Part shown: one piece after another, positions 17,616 through 26,170 of the stretch
Layout: each line of letters begins with the position of its first letter
Position numbering within the stretch: position 1 is the first letter of the stretch
Origin: Psychroflexus halocasei
Lineage (GTDB): Bacteria > Bacteroidota > Bacteroidia > Flavobacteriales > Flavobacteriaceae
Direction: 5' to 3'
Length of the DNA: 64,000 nt
Assembly (NCBI RefSeq): GCF_900107595.1
Contig: NZ_FNQF01000006.1
Location: 1 to 64,000 of the forward strand
The notes under the pieces: generated by a model
Told to the model about the DNA's origin: nothing
The model's input: the letters and a program-made list of their open reading frames with translations, nothing else
The model's database searches: none
Position numbers and translations under genes: made by a program

Positions 17616-18541
17616 CTAAAAAAAAAGATATATCCTCTAAGAAAGATGAGTTTTATAATTACATCCAAAACTTACAAGATAAGATTACATCAAGCCTTGA
17701 GGAAATAGATGGAAAAGCCAATTTTCAGGAAGATTTATGGGAAAGAAAAGGCGGCGGTGGCGGTCGAACACGTGTCATAGAAAACGGTGATGTTTTCGAA
17801 AAAGGAGGCGTTAATATTTCTGCTGTTCACGGCGAATTACCTCAGTCTATGCAAAAGTATTTCAATGTTTCAGACTGCGATTTTTACGCATGTGGCTTAA
17901 GTTTAGTCATTCATCCTAAAAGTCCAATGGTGCCGACAGTGCATGCCAATTGGCGCTATTTTGAGATGTATAACAAAAAAGGAGAATTGATTGATCAGTG
18001 GTTTGGTGGTGGTCAAGATTTAACGCCTTATTATTTATTTGAAGAAGATGCAAAGCACTTTCATCAGGTTTGTAAAGATGCCTGCGACAAACACGATACA
18101 GAGTTTTATAAGCTTTATAAAGAAAAATGTGATTCTTATTTTTGGAACAGCCATAGAGATGAAGCCAGAGGGATAGGAGGTTTATTTTTTGATTATCTTA
18201 AACCTGTTTCAGGAAAATCAATTCATGATTGGTATAATTTTGTCACAGAAGTAGGCAATTCATTTATCGACACATATTTACCTATTGTCAAGAAGAGAAA
18301 AGAAATTGAATACACTCAAAAACAACGCGATTGGCAAGAAATTAGACGTGGCCGTTATGTTGAGTTTAACTTGGTTCATGATAAAGGCACTTTATTTGGT
18401 TTAAAAACAAATGGCCGTATTGAAAGTATCTTGATGAGTTTACCTCCTCATGTGCAGTGGCAATATGATTATCAAGTTGAAGAAGGCTCAGAAGAAGCCA
18501 AGCTTATTGAAGTTTTAAAAAATCCAAAAAACTGGGTTTAA
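17612..18541 (+). CDS. hemF: Oxygen-dependent coproporphyrinogen III oxidase
   Basis: A 309-residue soluble enzyme that oxidatively decarboxylates coproporphyrinogen III to protoporphyrinogen IX in heme synthesis, using O2. The family signature is strong: Val-His-Ala-Asn-Trp-Arg-Tyr-Phe-Glu with Trp-Phe-Gly-Gly-Gly-Gln-Asp-Leu-Thr-Pro-Tyr-Tyr (about 112-142), Ala-Arg-Gly-Ile-Gly-Gly-Leu-Phe-Phe-Asp-Tyr (about 185-195) and Arg-Gly-Arg-Tyr-Val-Glu-Phe-Asn-Leu-Val near 248. A Gly-Gly-Gly-Gly-Gly-Arg-Thr loop is present near 47. It starts inside the plsC stop codon. An aerobic lifestyle is implied. Confidence 0.97.
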   Translation: MTKKKDISSKKDEFYNYIQNLQDKITSSLEEIDGKANFQEDLWERKGGGGGRTRVIENGDVFEKGGVNISAVHGELPQSMQKYFNVSDCDFYACGLSLVIHPKSPMVPTVHANWRYFEMYNKKGELIDQWFGGGQDLTPYYLFEEDAKHFHQVCKDACDKHDTEFYKLYKEKCDSYFWNSHRDEARGIGGLFFDYLKPVSGKSIHDWYNFVTEVGNSFIDTYLPIVKKRKEIEYTQKQRDWQEIRRGRYVEFNLVHDKGTLFGLKTNGRIESILMSLPPHVQWQYDYQVEEGSEEAKLIEVLKNPKNWV

Positions 18542-18643
18542 ATGTTAAATATTTAAAAACAGATTCTATTATTAACCCTGTATTAACAGAATTAAGGCAA
18601 TCTATTCTTAAATTTGAGTAGAACAAACCTAAATATTTAAAAA

Positions 18644-18982
18644 ATGTCAAACAACACAGGAAACACGATAATCGCTTTATTAACTGGTGCAACTATAGGT
18701 GCTGGATTAGGGCTTCTTTACGCACCGAAAAGTGGTAAAGAAACACGCAAGCAACTTAAAGATGATGCTGGTGAATTAAAGAAAAGTTTGGGAGATCAAT
18801 ATGAATCTGTCACTAATCACCTTTCTGATTTTACTGAAGAAACAAAAAAGAAAATTGAAGCTCAAATCAATTCTACTTTAAAATCAGCAAATTCTAAGAC
18901 TGATGAAGTTATTGCTAACCTAGAAAGTGATCTTAAAGATTTGAGAAAGAAAAATGCTGATTTACAGAAAAAATTGAAGTAA
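18644..18982 (+). CDS. YtxH domain protein
   Basis: A 112-residue protein. Residues 8-32 form an N-terminal membrane segment (Ile-Ile-Ala-Leu-Leu-Thr-Gly-Ala-Thr-Ile-Gly-Ala-Gly-Leu-Gly) followed by the YtxH turn Leu-Tyr-Ala-Pro-Lys-Ser-Gly-Lys-Glu-Thr-Arg. The rest is a Lys/Glu/Ser-rich amphipathic helix likely to form a coiled coil (about 45-112). YtxH proteins are stress-associated and membrane-attached; their biochemical role is unsettled. It is the first gene of a tight three-gene cluster with the proteins at 18989 and 19401. Confidence 0.88.
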   Translation: MSNNTGNTIIALLTGATIGAGLGLLYAPKSGKETRKQLKDDAGELKKSLGDQYESVTNHLSDFTEETKKKIEAQINSTLKSANSKTDEVIANLESDLKDLRKKNADLQKKLK

Positions 18983-18988
18983 AATTTT

Positions 18989-19390
18989 ATGAAAGTAAAC
19001 ATAGGTCATCATTTTAGTGAGCTTTCAGAAGACACTAAGCTTTATATTCAAAAGTTAATTGAATATTACAAGTTAGATGCTTTCAAAAAATTAAGCAAAA
19101 GTTTGTCCACCTCAATGCATTTATTCATTGTAGGTGGCATTATTTTGCTTTTACTTTTATTTTTATCCATCGGTTTAGCTTTTCTCATTGGTAAAGAATT
19201 AGATAGTGTCTCTAATGGTTTTTTTATCGTTGGAGGAGCCTATTTAGTTTTCTTAATTATTTCTTTGCTTTTCGGTCAGAAATTTATTGACAAAGTCGTT
19301 TTAGGCTACATGGTTAGATTGATGAATAGTCATGATGAAATTGATATTAAAAGTTCATTAGACGAAGAGAAACCAAACGAAAAAGCATAA
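18989..19390 (+). CDS. Phage-holin-family-like membrane protein
   Basis: A 133-residue protein with two membrane helices (about 44-70, Leu-Phe-Ile-Val-Gly-Gly-Ile-Ile-Leu-Leu, and about 78-103) between a charged N-terminal helix and an acidic tail. Such proteins are often annotated as phage holin family or holin-X (superfamily III), but here there are no phage genes. The context, 6 bp after a YtxH gene, suggests an envelope-stress role that works together with it. Function is inferred only from context. Confidence 0.75.
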   Translation: MKVNIGHHFSELSEDTKLYIQKLIEYYKLDAFKKLSKSLSTSMHLFIVGGIILLLLLFLSIGLAFLIGKELDSVSNGFFIVGGAYLVFLIISLLFGQKFIDKVVLGYMVRLMNSHDEIDIKSSLDEEKPNEKA

Positions 19391-19400
19391 TTTCACAATC

Positions 19401-19622
19401 ATGAAGAACTATACATCATTTGAAGAAATTAATCGAGATTTAAAAATTAAAAAACTCGAAGCCGATATTCATAAACATAAAGCTAATCTTAACTTAACGT
19501 ATTTGAAAAAAGGCTTGAGTTTTACAAATTTATTGTCAGAGCTGATGGCTATTTTTGGGCAAAAATACGTTTATAAAAAAGCTGGTTTTAAACTTCTTTA
19601 CAAACTAGGAATCTTAAAGTAA
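19401..19622 (+). CDS. Small conserved flavobacterial protein (DUF6327-like)
   Basis: A 73-residue basic protein. The N-terminus (Tyr-Thr-Ser-Phe-Glu-Glu-Ile-Asn-Arg-Asp-Leu) resembles the small proteins called DUF6327 that follow YtxH and holin-like genes in flavobacteria; that name is from memory and should be checked. Residues 9-35 are helical and charged. It lies 10 bp after the holin-like gene and ends the cluster, convergent with the SPFH gene, 1 bp apart. No function is known. Confidence 0.7.
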   Translation: MKNYTSFEEINRDLKIKKLEADIHKHKANLNLTYLKKGLSFTNLLSELMAIFGQKYVYKKAGFKLLYKLGILK

Positions 19623-19623
19623 A

Positions 19624-20574
19624 TTAAGATTCCTTATTTTTTTCATCCAAAGCTTTTTGCTCTCTATTTTGTCTTTTCATTTCCTCGCCAATTTGGCTTG
19701 AAGCTCTAAATGATGTAATCATTTGGTTAAGCATTTCACTTCCCGCTTCTGGAGAATTTGGCATCAATATCAAGTTTGAATTATTCTTCTCACCAATCGA
19801 TTGTAGGGTATCATAATGCTGCGTCACCACAATTAAAGCAGAGGCTTCTTGTGAGTTGATTCCCACATTATTCAGTACATCTACACTTTCTTCTAAACCA
19901 CGTGCAATTTCACGTCTTTGATCTGCAATACCTTGTCCTTGTAAACGCTTGCTTTCCGCTTCAGCACGTGCCTTAGCAACAATCTTGATTCTATCAGCTT
20001 CGGCTTCATACTCAGCTGCCACTTTCTCACGTTCAGACGCATTAATTCTGTTCATTGATTCTTTAACCTTTTCATCAGGGTCAATATCAGTGACAAGTGT
20101 TTTTATGATATCATAGCCATAATCAAGCATCGCATCATTTAATTCTGCTTTTACTGCATTAGCAACATCATCTTTTCTTTCAAAAACGTTATCAAGCTTC
20201 ATTTTAGGCACTTCAGCTCTTACAACATCAAATACATAAGATGTAATTTGCGCACCCGGACTTTCCAATTTATAAAAAGCATCATAAACATTAGATGCCA
20301 TCACTTGATATTGCACAGAAACTTTAAGATGAACAAAAACATCGTCTTTGGTTTTTGTTTCTACAATCACATCAAGTTGCTGAATTTTTAAATTAATTCG
20401 GCCAGCAATTCTGTCAATAATAGGAATTTTAATTTGTAAGCCTGAATTTCTGATACTATTAAATCGGCCAAAGCGTTCAACGACGGCTGAGGTTTGTTGC
20501 TTTACTGTAAATATCCCTGAGAGGATGATAAATACAATAAAAATAATAATCGCAACGGTAATTACTTGTCCCAT
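19624..20574 (-). CDS. SPFH/band 7 domain protein (stomatin/prohibitin-like, QmcA type)
   Basis: A 316-residue membrane-anchored protein. Residues 4-24 form one N-terminal membrane helix, followed by the SPFH/band-7 domain (about 25-190; Val-Val-Glu-Arg-Phe-Gly-Arg-Phe, Gln-Leu-Asp-Val-Ile-Val-Glu-Thr-Lys-Thr-Lys-Asp). A long Ala/Glu/Arg-rich coiled coil (about 180-230) follows, including Glu-Arg-Glu-Lys-Val-Ala-Ala-Glu-Tyr-Glu-Ala-Glu-Ala. Related QmcA and slipin proteins oligomerise into membrane rings and associate with proteases such as FtsH or NfeD. No nfeD gene is adjacent. Single gene, convergent with the YtxH cluster. Confidence 0.92.
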   Translation of the reverse strand: MGQVITVAIIIFIVFIILSGIFTVKQQTSAVVERFGRFNSIRNSGLQIKIPIIDRIAGRINLKIQQLDVIVETKTKDDVFVHLKVSVQYQVMASNVYDAFYKLESPGAQITSYVFDVVRAEVPKMKLDNVFERKDDVANAVKAELNDAMLDYGYDIIKTLVTDIDPDEKVKESMNRINASEREKVAAEYEAEADRIKIVAKARAEAESKRLQGQGIADQRREIARGLEESVDVLNNVGINSQEASALIVVTQHYDTLQSIGEKNNSNLILMPNSPEAGSEMLNQMITSFRASSQIGEEMKRQNREQKALDEKNKES

Positions 20575-20640
20575 AATTTCTGTTTTTATTTTTCTAAAAA
20601 TAAGATAAAAAACAAGAAGATATGAGACAAATATAATTTA

Positions 20641-22158
20641 TTATGAAAAGTGGTTTATCGCTGTTTTAAGACGTTTAAGCGTTTCTTCTTGACCAATAGA
20701 TGTTGCTATATGAAAAACACTAGGACCTTGCATAGCGCCGACCAAAGAAAGTCTGAGCGGCTGCATCACTTTACCAAAACCTAACTCATGTGATGTAATC
20801 CAGTTTTTTATTTCTTTTTCAAGATTTTCTTCAGAAAAATCTTTTAAACCTGATAAAAACTCGGCAAACTCAGTCATTAGTTCTGAAGTTGTTGTCTTCC
20901 AAGCTTTTTTAGAAGATTTTTTATTAAACTCGCTAGGAGCTACAAAGTAAAAAGAAGATAATTCCCAAAAATCATCAACAAAAACTGCGCGTTCTCTAAT
21001 CGTTGAAACAACCTCCTTAACGTATTCTGTCTCTGTTTGAAGGTTTTTTTCTTTTAAAATTTCTTCATATTCTTTCACTAAAAAATCCAAATCAGCTTCT
21101 TGTAAATAATGTTGCTGAAACCATTTTAGTTTTTCAGGATCGAATTTAGCACCAGATTTATGGACGCGTTTTAACTCAAACCTGTCAATGAGCTCTTCTA
21201 TTTTATAAAACTCCTTTTCAGTCGCATCATTCCAACCTAAAAGAGCTAAAGTATTAATAAGCGTTTCTGGTAAGTAGCCACCTTCACGGTAGCCCGCGGC
21301 TTCTGAACCAGTTTTCGGATCTTTCCATTCTAATGGAAAAACAGGAATTCCGAGTTTATCACCATCACGTTTACTTAATTTACCTTTACCATTTGGTTTT
21401 AAGATTAAAGGCAAATGCGCAAATTTTGGTGGCTCCCAGCCAAATGCTTCGTATAAGGCAACATGAAGTGGAAGAGAAGGCAACCATTCTTCACCACGGA
21501 TCACGTGCGTGATTTCCATTAAATGATCATCAACAATGTTTGCCATGTGATAAGTTGGTAATCCATCCGCTTTAAAAAGAATTTTATCATCTAATACTGA
21601 AGTGTCAACTTCAATATGACCACGAATTTCATCTTTCAAAAATAATTTTTGAGCTGGTGATGTTTTAAACCGAATAACGTAAGCCTCATTTGCATCTAAA
21701 CGTTTTTGTAAATCTTCACTAGAAAGCTTCAATGAATTGTCAAGACTCAGTCTATTTTGCGGACCATAAGCGAATTTTTCTCCATTTGCTTCAGCCTCTT
21801 CTCTTAATTTTTGAAGACTTTCAGTTGTATCGAAAGCATAATAAGCTCTGCCATTATTGATGAGTTCATCAACATAATTTTTATAAATGTCTTTACGTAA
21901 ACTTTGTTTATAAGGACCAAATTCACCTTCTTTTCCTGGACCTTCATCGTAAGGGATTCCGCTCCAGTTCAAGCTTTCAACAATATAATCTTCGGCGCCT
22001 TCCACAAATCGATTTTGATCTGTATCTTCAATGCGCAAAACAAAAGTACCTTGATGCTTTTTTGCAAATAAATAATTATACAAAGCTGTTCTTAAACCGC
22101 CAATATGTAAAGGTCCCGTAGGGCTTGGCGCAAATCTGACGCGTACTGATGTTGACAT
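20641..22158 (-). CDS. gltX: Glutamate--tRNA ligase
   Basis: A 505-residue class I aminoacyl-tRNA synthetase that charges tRNA-Glu. The HIGH motif is His-Ile-Gly-Gly at 18-21 (Pro-Ser-Pro-Thr-Gly-Pro-Leu-His-Ile-Gly-Gly), and the KMSKS-equivalent is Lys-Leu-Ser-Lys-Arg-Asp around 260. The C-terminal anticodon-binding region starts near 360. Presence of gatCAB was not seen in the window, so whether it is discriminating cannot be told. It is preceded by a 190-bp gap shared with the divergent DUF4175 gene. Confidence 0.97.
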   Translation of the reverse strand: MSTSVRVRFAPSPTGPLHIGGLRTALYNYLFAKKHQGTFVLRIEDTDQNRFVEGAEDYIVESLNWSGIPYDEGPGKEGEFGPYKQSLRKDIYKNYVDELINNGRAYYAFDTTESLQKLREEAEANGEKFAYGPQNRLSLDNSLKLSSEDLQKRLDANEAYVIRFKTSPAQKLFLKDEIRGHIEVDTSVLDDKILFKADGLPTYHMANIVDDHLMEITHVIRGEEWLPSLPLHVALYEAFGWEPPKFAHLPLILKPNGKGKLSKRDGDKLGIPVFPLEWKDPKTGSEAAGYREGGYLPETLINTLALLGWNDATEKEFYKIEELIDRFELKRVHKSGAKFDPEKLKWFQQHYLQEADLDFLVKEYEEILKEKNLQTETEYVKEVVSTIRERAVFVDDFWELSSFYFVAPSEFNKKSSKKAWKTTTSELMTEFAEFLSGLKDFSEENLEKEIKNWITSHELGFGKVMQPLRLSLVGAMQGPSVFHIATSIGQEETLKRLKTAINHFS

Positions 22159-22348
22159 GATGCTCTTTTTTTTACAAAGATAAAATTTATGCGATGTAAT
22201 AAAATCATCCAGGCTTATACTTTAGCTTTTTAGTTCAAAATTTATTGATATTTTTATAAAAATAGATTTAATTCTAATCATGTTAAACTTAAGAAGCTTT
22301 TCAAGACAATAGAAATTGAATTTATACATTCGCAATTCAATCCATAAA

Positions 22349-25300
22349 ATGCAGAATTACAAACTTATAGAGGAAAAGTTAGAGCAATTTATCAAGAAAT
22401 ATTATTTGAATCAATTGCTGCGTGGAAGCATTTTATTTTTAAGTATAAGTTTATTATTTCTCCTCATTTTACTCGGACTCGAATATTTTTTGTGGTCGGG
22501 CACAGGCTTCAGACTTTTTCTTTTCTGGTGTGCTCTTGGTATTTTAGTTGGGATTGCAGTTCCGTTAATTTTAATTCCAATTTTAAAGCTTTTCAAAATT
22601 TCAAAAGGAATTGATTATGAAAAAGCCTCGGAAATAATTGGTCAACATTTTAATGAAGTCAATGATAAGCTAACAAACATTCTGCAATTAAAAAATCAAA
22701 ATGTTTCAAATGCTTTTATCGCAGCAAGCATTGAACAGAAATCACTAGAACTGAAACCGATCAAATTTCAATTAGCTGTCGATTTTAAAACAAATCTGAA
22801 ATACGCCAAATTCGCGATTATTCCAATTCTGATATTTATTGCCATTTGGATTTCAGGGCAAGGAGAGGCTTTCAGCGAAAGCTACACCCGAATTCTAAAT
22901 TACGATAAGGTTTATACGCCGCCAGCTGCTTTTAGAATTGACATTTTAAACGAAAAGTTAGAAGTTATCGCTGGAGAAGATTTTCTTGTTAAAGTAAAAA
23001 CTGAAGGTAAAAGTGTTCCTGAAAAGATGTTTATCAACATGAATGGAAAGGATTTCCAGATGAATAAAACTGATGCTAATCAATTCGAATTTGTCTTAAA
23101 TTCTGTGAGTGAAATGACAGATTTCTATTTAGAAGCCAACGAAGTTATTTCACAGAAACATCGAATTAAAGTCTTGAAAACACCCCAAATAACAAGCTTT
23201 GACATGTATTTTCAGTATCCAAAATATCTAAATAAAGCTGATGAAAAACAAAGTGGAACTGGCCACGCTCAATTACCTGAAGGGACGCGCATCAAGTGGG
23301 AGGTGCAAACTGAGTTTACTGATCATGTAAACTTTGAAACCAATGATACAACTTTGAATTTTTCAAAAAATCAAAAGCTTTTTGAGTATCAAAAAACTGC
23401 ATCAAATGATTTTGATTATGCAATGACCACGTCAAACCCTTTGTTTAAAAATCACGAGCGATTATCATATAAAATCAATGTTATTAAGGATGAATTCCCT
23501 GAAATTAAAGTTCAAAAAAAGAAGGATAGCTTAGATGAAAAACAATCTTATTTCTATGGACAACTGAATGACGATTACGGTATTCAAAAATTGGAATTGG
23601 TTTATAGAGATCTCAAAACAGATTCAGTTTTTCAAAAAAACATTAAAATCTCACGAAACACTTATGCAGATTTTACTTATGCATTTCCAAATATCGATTT
23701 AAAACTTCAAGGCGGACACGCTTATTCTTACTACTTTAAAGTATATGATAATGATGCTGTTAATGGATCGAAGTCGAGAAGATCAAAGAGTTTTCAATTC
23801 AGAAAATTAACTCAAGACGAAGAAAAGGAAGACAATCTAAAGCGTCAAAAAGAATCGTTTTCTGAAATTAATAAATCACTGGAAAAATCAAAAGAAGAGC
23901 AGAAAACATTAAAGGAATTACAGCAACTTAATAAAGAAAAAAGCCAGCTTAATTATAACGATAAAGAGAAGATCAAGCAATTTTTACAGAGACAAAAACA
24001 GCAGCAAGAGCAGATGAAAAAGTTCAGTGAAAAACTGAAAGAAGATCTTCAAAATCTAGATAATAACTCTGATCAAAAACAAAAACTTGAAGAGAGATTA
24101 GAGAGCAATCAAGAACAACTTGAGAAAAATCAAAAGCTATTAGACGAGCTCGATAAAATAAAGGACAAAATTAGAACTGAAGATCTCGATAAAAAGCTTG
24201 AAGAATTTGACCAATCAAAACAAAAGCAAGAGAAAAACCTTGAGCAACTTCTTGAGTTAACTAAGCGTTTTTATGTTGAGGAAAAGCAAAAACAATTAGC
24301 AGATAAGCTTAAAAAATTGTCTGAAGAACAAAAAGAATTATCTGAATCTGAAGAAAATAATACTGAAAAGCAAAAAGATTTATCTGAGAAATTTGAGAAG
24401 CTTACAGAAGAACTTGATGAATTAGAAAAGCAAAATCAAGACTTAAAATCACCCATGGAATTAGGCAATGATGAAGCTATAGAGGAAGAGGTGAAAGAAG
24501 ATCAAAAAGATGCAGAAGAAAACTTAGAAAAATCTGAATTTTCAGAAGAATCTGGCGAGGAAGAAAATTCTAAAAAAGAAAAGCAAAAAGCTTCTGAAAA
24601 ACAAAAAAATGCAGCTGAGAAAATGCAGCAAATGTCTCAGAAAATGCAAAAATCCATGAGCAGTATGCAAATGGAACAAGAAGCAGAAGATGCAGAAATG
24701 TTGAGACAGATCTTGAACAATCTGATTATTTTTTCATTACAACAAGAAAACTTGATGGAAGAATTTCGAAACATTGAAAACTCAAATCCTTATTTCGCTA
24801 AACATTTAAGACGACAATCGGAATTAAGAGAAAATTTCAAGCATATTGATGATAGTTTATTTGCTTTATCTCAACGTAACATTATGATTACTGAATCTGT
24901 CAATAACAAGATAGAAGACATTAACTTCAACACAGAAAAAGCACTTGAGCGCTTAGCTGACAATAAAGTTCGTCGAGGGACTGCAAACCAGCAATACGTG
25001 ATGAAAGATGCTAATAGCTTGGCGAATCTTCTAGCCAACGCACTTGATCAAATGCAGGACAAGATGTCTGGCTCAGGCTCTGGGCAAGGAAAGCCACAAC
25101 AAGGCGAAAGTCAAGGAGATCAGCTTTCAGACATCATTAAATCTCACGAAGAGCTGAAAAAAGAAATGCAAAAAGGACAACAGGAAGGCCAAAAAGAAGG
25201 CGAAGGTAAAGAAGGAAAAAGTGGTGAGAAAAGTGGTGATCAACAGGGTTCTGAAAGTAAAGGCAACCAATCTGGTGGTGAAAAAGAGGGAAGTGAAGGA

Positions 25301-25750
25301 GAAGGCAAAAATGGAAAGCAGAAAGGAAATGCTGAACAGATGAGTTCAGAAATTTATGAAATCTTTAAAAGACAGCAAGAGCTTAGGCAAGAATTAGAAA
25401 ACAGAATTGAGCGTTTAGGTCTAGAAGATAATAGCAAAGAATTAGAAAAAAGCTTAGATGAATTAGAAAATGAACTTCTAATGAATGGTTACAGCAACAA
25501 ACTTTTAAAACAAATGGAAGATGTACAACATCAACTCTTGAAACTTAAAAAAGCAGCTAACCAACAGTCAAAAGAAGAGAAGCGTCAAGCTGAAGCAAAC
25601 ACAAAAACTTACGACAAGCAATCTGAACAGTGGAAGAAAAAATCTAAAGAATATTTTCAGAGTACTGAAATATTAAATAGACAACAATTACCTTTGCAAA
25701 CTAAATATAAAGAGCTGATTAAAGCTTATTTCAATAATTTATATGATTGA
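22349..25750 (+). CDS. DUF4175 family large membrane protein
   Basis: A protein of about 1133 residues of the DUF4175 family, common in Bacteroidota. Two or three TM helices lie at about 25-85 and 150-170, then a beta-rich periplasmic region (about 180-490), and a very long Gln/Glu/Lys-rich coiled coil (about 500-810). A Gly/Ser/Lys/Glu-rich low-complexity linker (about 900-1000) and a charged helical C-terminus follow. I prefer the ATG at 22349 (Met-Gln-Asn-Tyr-Lys) over the TTG 33 bp earlier. The family is often adjacent to moxR/von Willebrand genes, but here it overlaps ybeY by 8 bp. Function unknown; a structural or mechanosensing envelope role is only a guess. Confidence 0.82.
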   Translation: MQNYKLIEEKLEQFIKKYYLNQLLRGSILFLSISLLFLLILLGLEYFLWSGTGFRLFLFWCALGILVGIAVPLILIPILKLFKISKGIDYEKASEIIGQHFNEVNDKLTNILQLKNQNVSNAFIAASIEQKSLELKPIKFQLAVDFKTNLKYAKFAIIPILIFIAIWISGQGEAFSESYTRILNYDKVYTPPAAFRIDILNEKLEVIAGEDFLVKVKTEGKSVPEKMFINMNGKDFQMNKTDANQFEFVLNSVSEMTDFYLEANEVISQKHRIKVLKTPQITSFDMYFQYPKYLNKADEKQSGTGHAQLPEGTRIKWEVQTEFTDHVNFETNDTTLNFSKNQKLFEYQKTASNDFDYAMTTSNPLFKNHERLSYKINVIKDEFPEIKVQKKKDSLDEKQSYFYGQLNDDYGIQKLELVYRDLKTDSVFQKNIKISRNTYADFTYAFPNIDLKLQGGHAYSYYFKVYDNDAVNGSKSRRSKSFQFRKLTQDEEKEDNLKRQKESFSEINKSLEKSKEEQKTLKELQQLNKEKSQLNYNDKEKIKQFLQRQKQQQEQMKKFSEKLKEDLQNLDNNSDQKQKLEERLESNQEQLEKNQKLLDELDKIKDKIRTEDLDKKLEEFDQSKQKQEKNLEQLLELTKRFYVEEKQKQLADKLKKLSEEQKELSESEENNTEKQKDLSEKFEKLTEELDELEKQNQDLKSPMELGNDEAIEEEVKEDQKDAEENLEKSEFSEESGEEENSKKEKQKASEKQKNAAEKMQQMSQKMQKSMSSMQMEQEAEDAEMLRQILNNLIIFSLQQENLMEEFRNIENSNPYFAKHLRRQSELRENFKHIDDSLFALSQRNIMITESVNNKIEDINFNTEKALERLADNKVRRGTANQQYVMKDANSLANLLANALDQMQDKMSGSGSGQGKPQQGESQGDQLSDIIKSHEELKKEMQKGQQEGQKEGEGKEGKSGEKSGDQQGSESKGNQSGGEKEGSEGEGKNGKQKGNAEQMSSEIYEIFKRQQELRQELENRIERLGLEDNSKELEKSLDELENELLMNGYSNKLLKQMEDVQHQLLKLKKAANQQSKEEKRQAEANTKTYDKQSEQWKKKSKEYFQSTEILNRQQLPLQTKYKELIKAYFNNLYD

Positions 25751-26165
25751 ATTTTACAGTGAGAACAATTTCTCTTTAGATGAAAAAGAAAAGCATCAAA
25801 TTTGGATTGAAAACGTAATTAATTCTGAAGGCTTTAAGCTTGAAGAAATCACTTATATTTTTTGTGATGATAATTACCTTTTAAAGATTAATCAAGAGTT
25901 TTTAAAACATGATACTCTGACAGACATCATCACTTTTGACAATAGTTTTGGTCTGTCAGTTGCTGCTGAAATTTATATCAGTACAGAACGCGTTGATGAA
26001 AATGCGATTAAATTTGGTAATAAATTCACTGAAGAATTGAGAAGAGTGATGGTTCACGGCGTGCTTCATTGCATGAAAATCGATGACCATACAGATGAAG
26101 AGAAGCGCAAAATGCGCCAGAAAGAAAATGAAAAATTGCAAATGTTCCACGTGGAACAAAATTAA
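25743..26165 (+). CDS. ybeY: rRNA maturation RNase YbeY
   Basis: A 140-residue zinc endoribonuclease needed for 16S rRNA 3'-end maturation and ribosome quality control. The zinc motif is [12 protein letters not shown] (HGxLHxxGxDH variant, with Met-Lys in place of the usual Gly), near residues 103-114. The start overlaps DUF4175 by 8 bp. Its last codons (Met-Phe-His-Val-Glu-Gln-Asn, stop) are spelled by the parS palindrome at 26143-26158. mnmG follows 5 bp after the stop. Confidence 0.93.
   Translation: MIEFYSENNFSLDEKEKHQIWIENVINSEGFKLEEITYIFCDDNYLLKINQEFLKHDTLTDIITFDNSFGLSVAAEIYISTERVDENAIKFGNKFTEELRRVMVHGVLHCMKIDDHTDEEKRKMRQKENEKLQMFHVEQN
26143..26158. promoter_or_regulatory. parS: parS site 1 (ParB-binding palindrome)
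   Basis: TGTTCCACGTGGAACA is a perfect 16-bp palindrome that fits the conserved bacterial parS consensus TGTTnCACGTGnAACA. It is read through as the last six codons of ybeY. A second identical copy is at 28043. ParB loads here to start chromosome segregation. Confidence 0.85.
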
Positions 26166-26170
26166 AAAAG

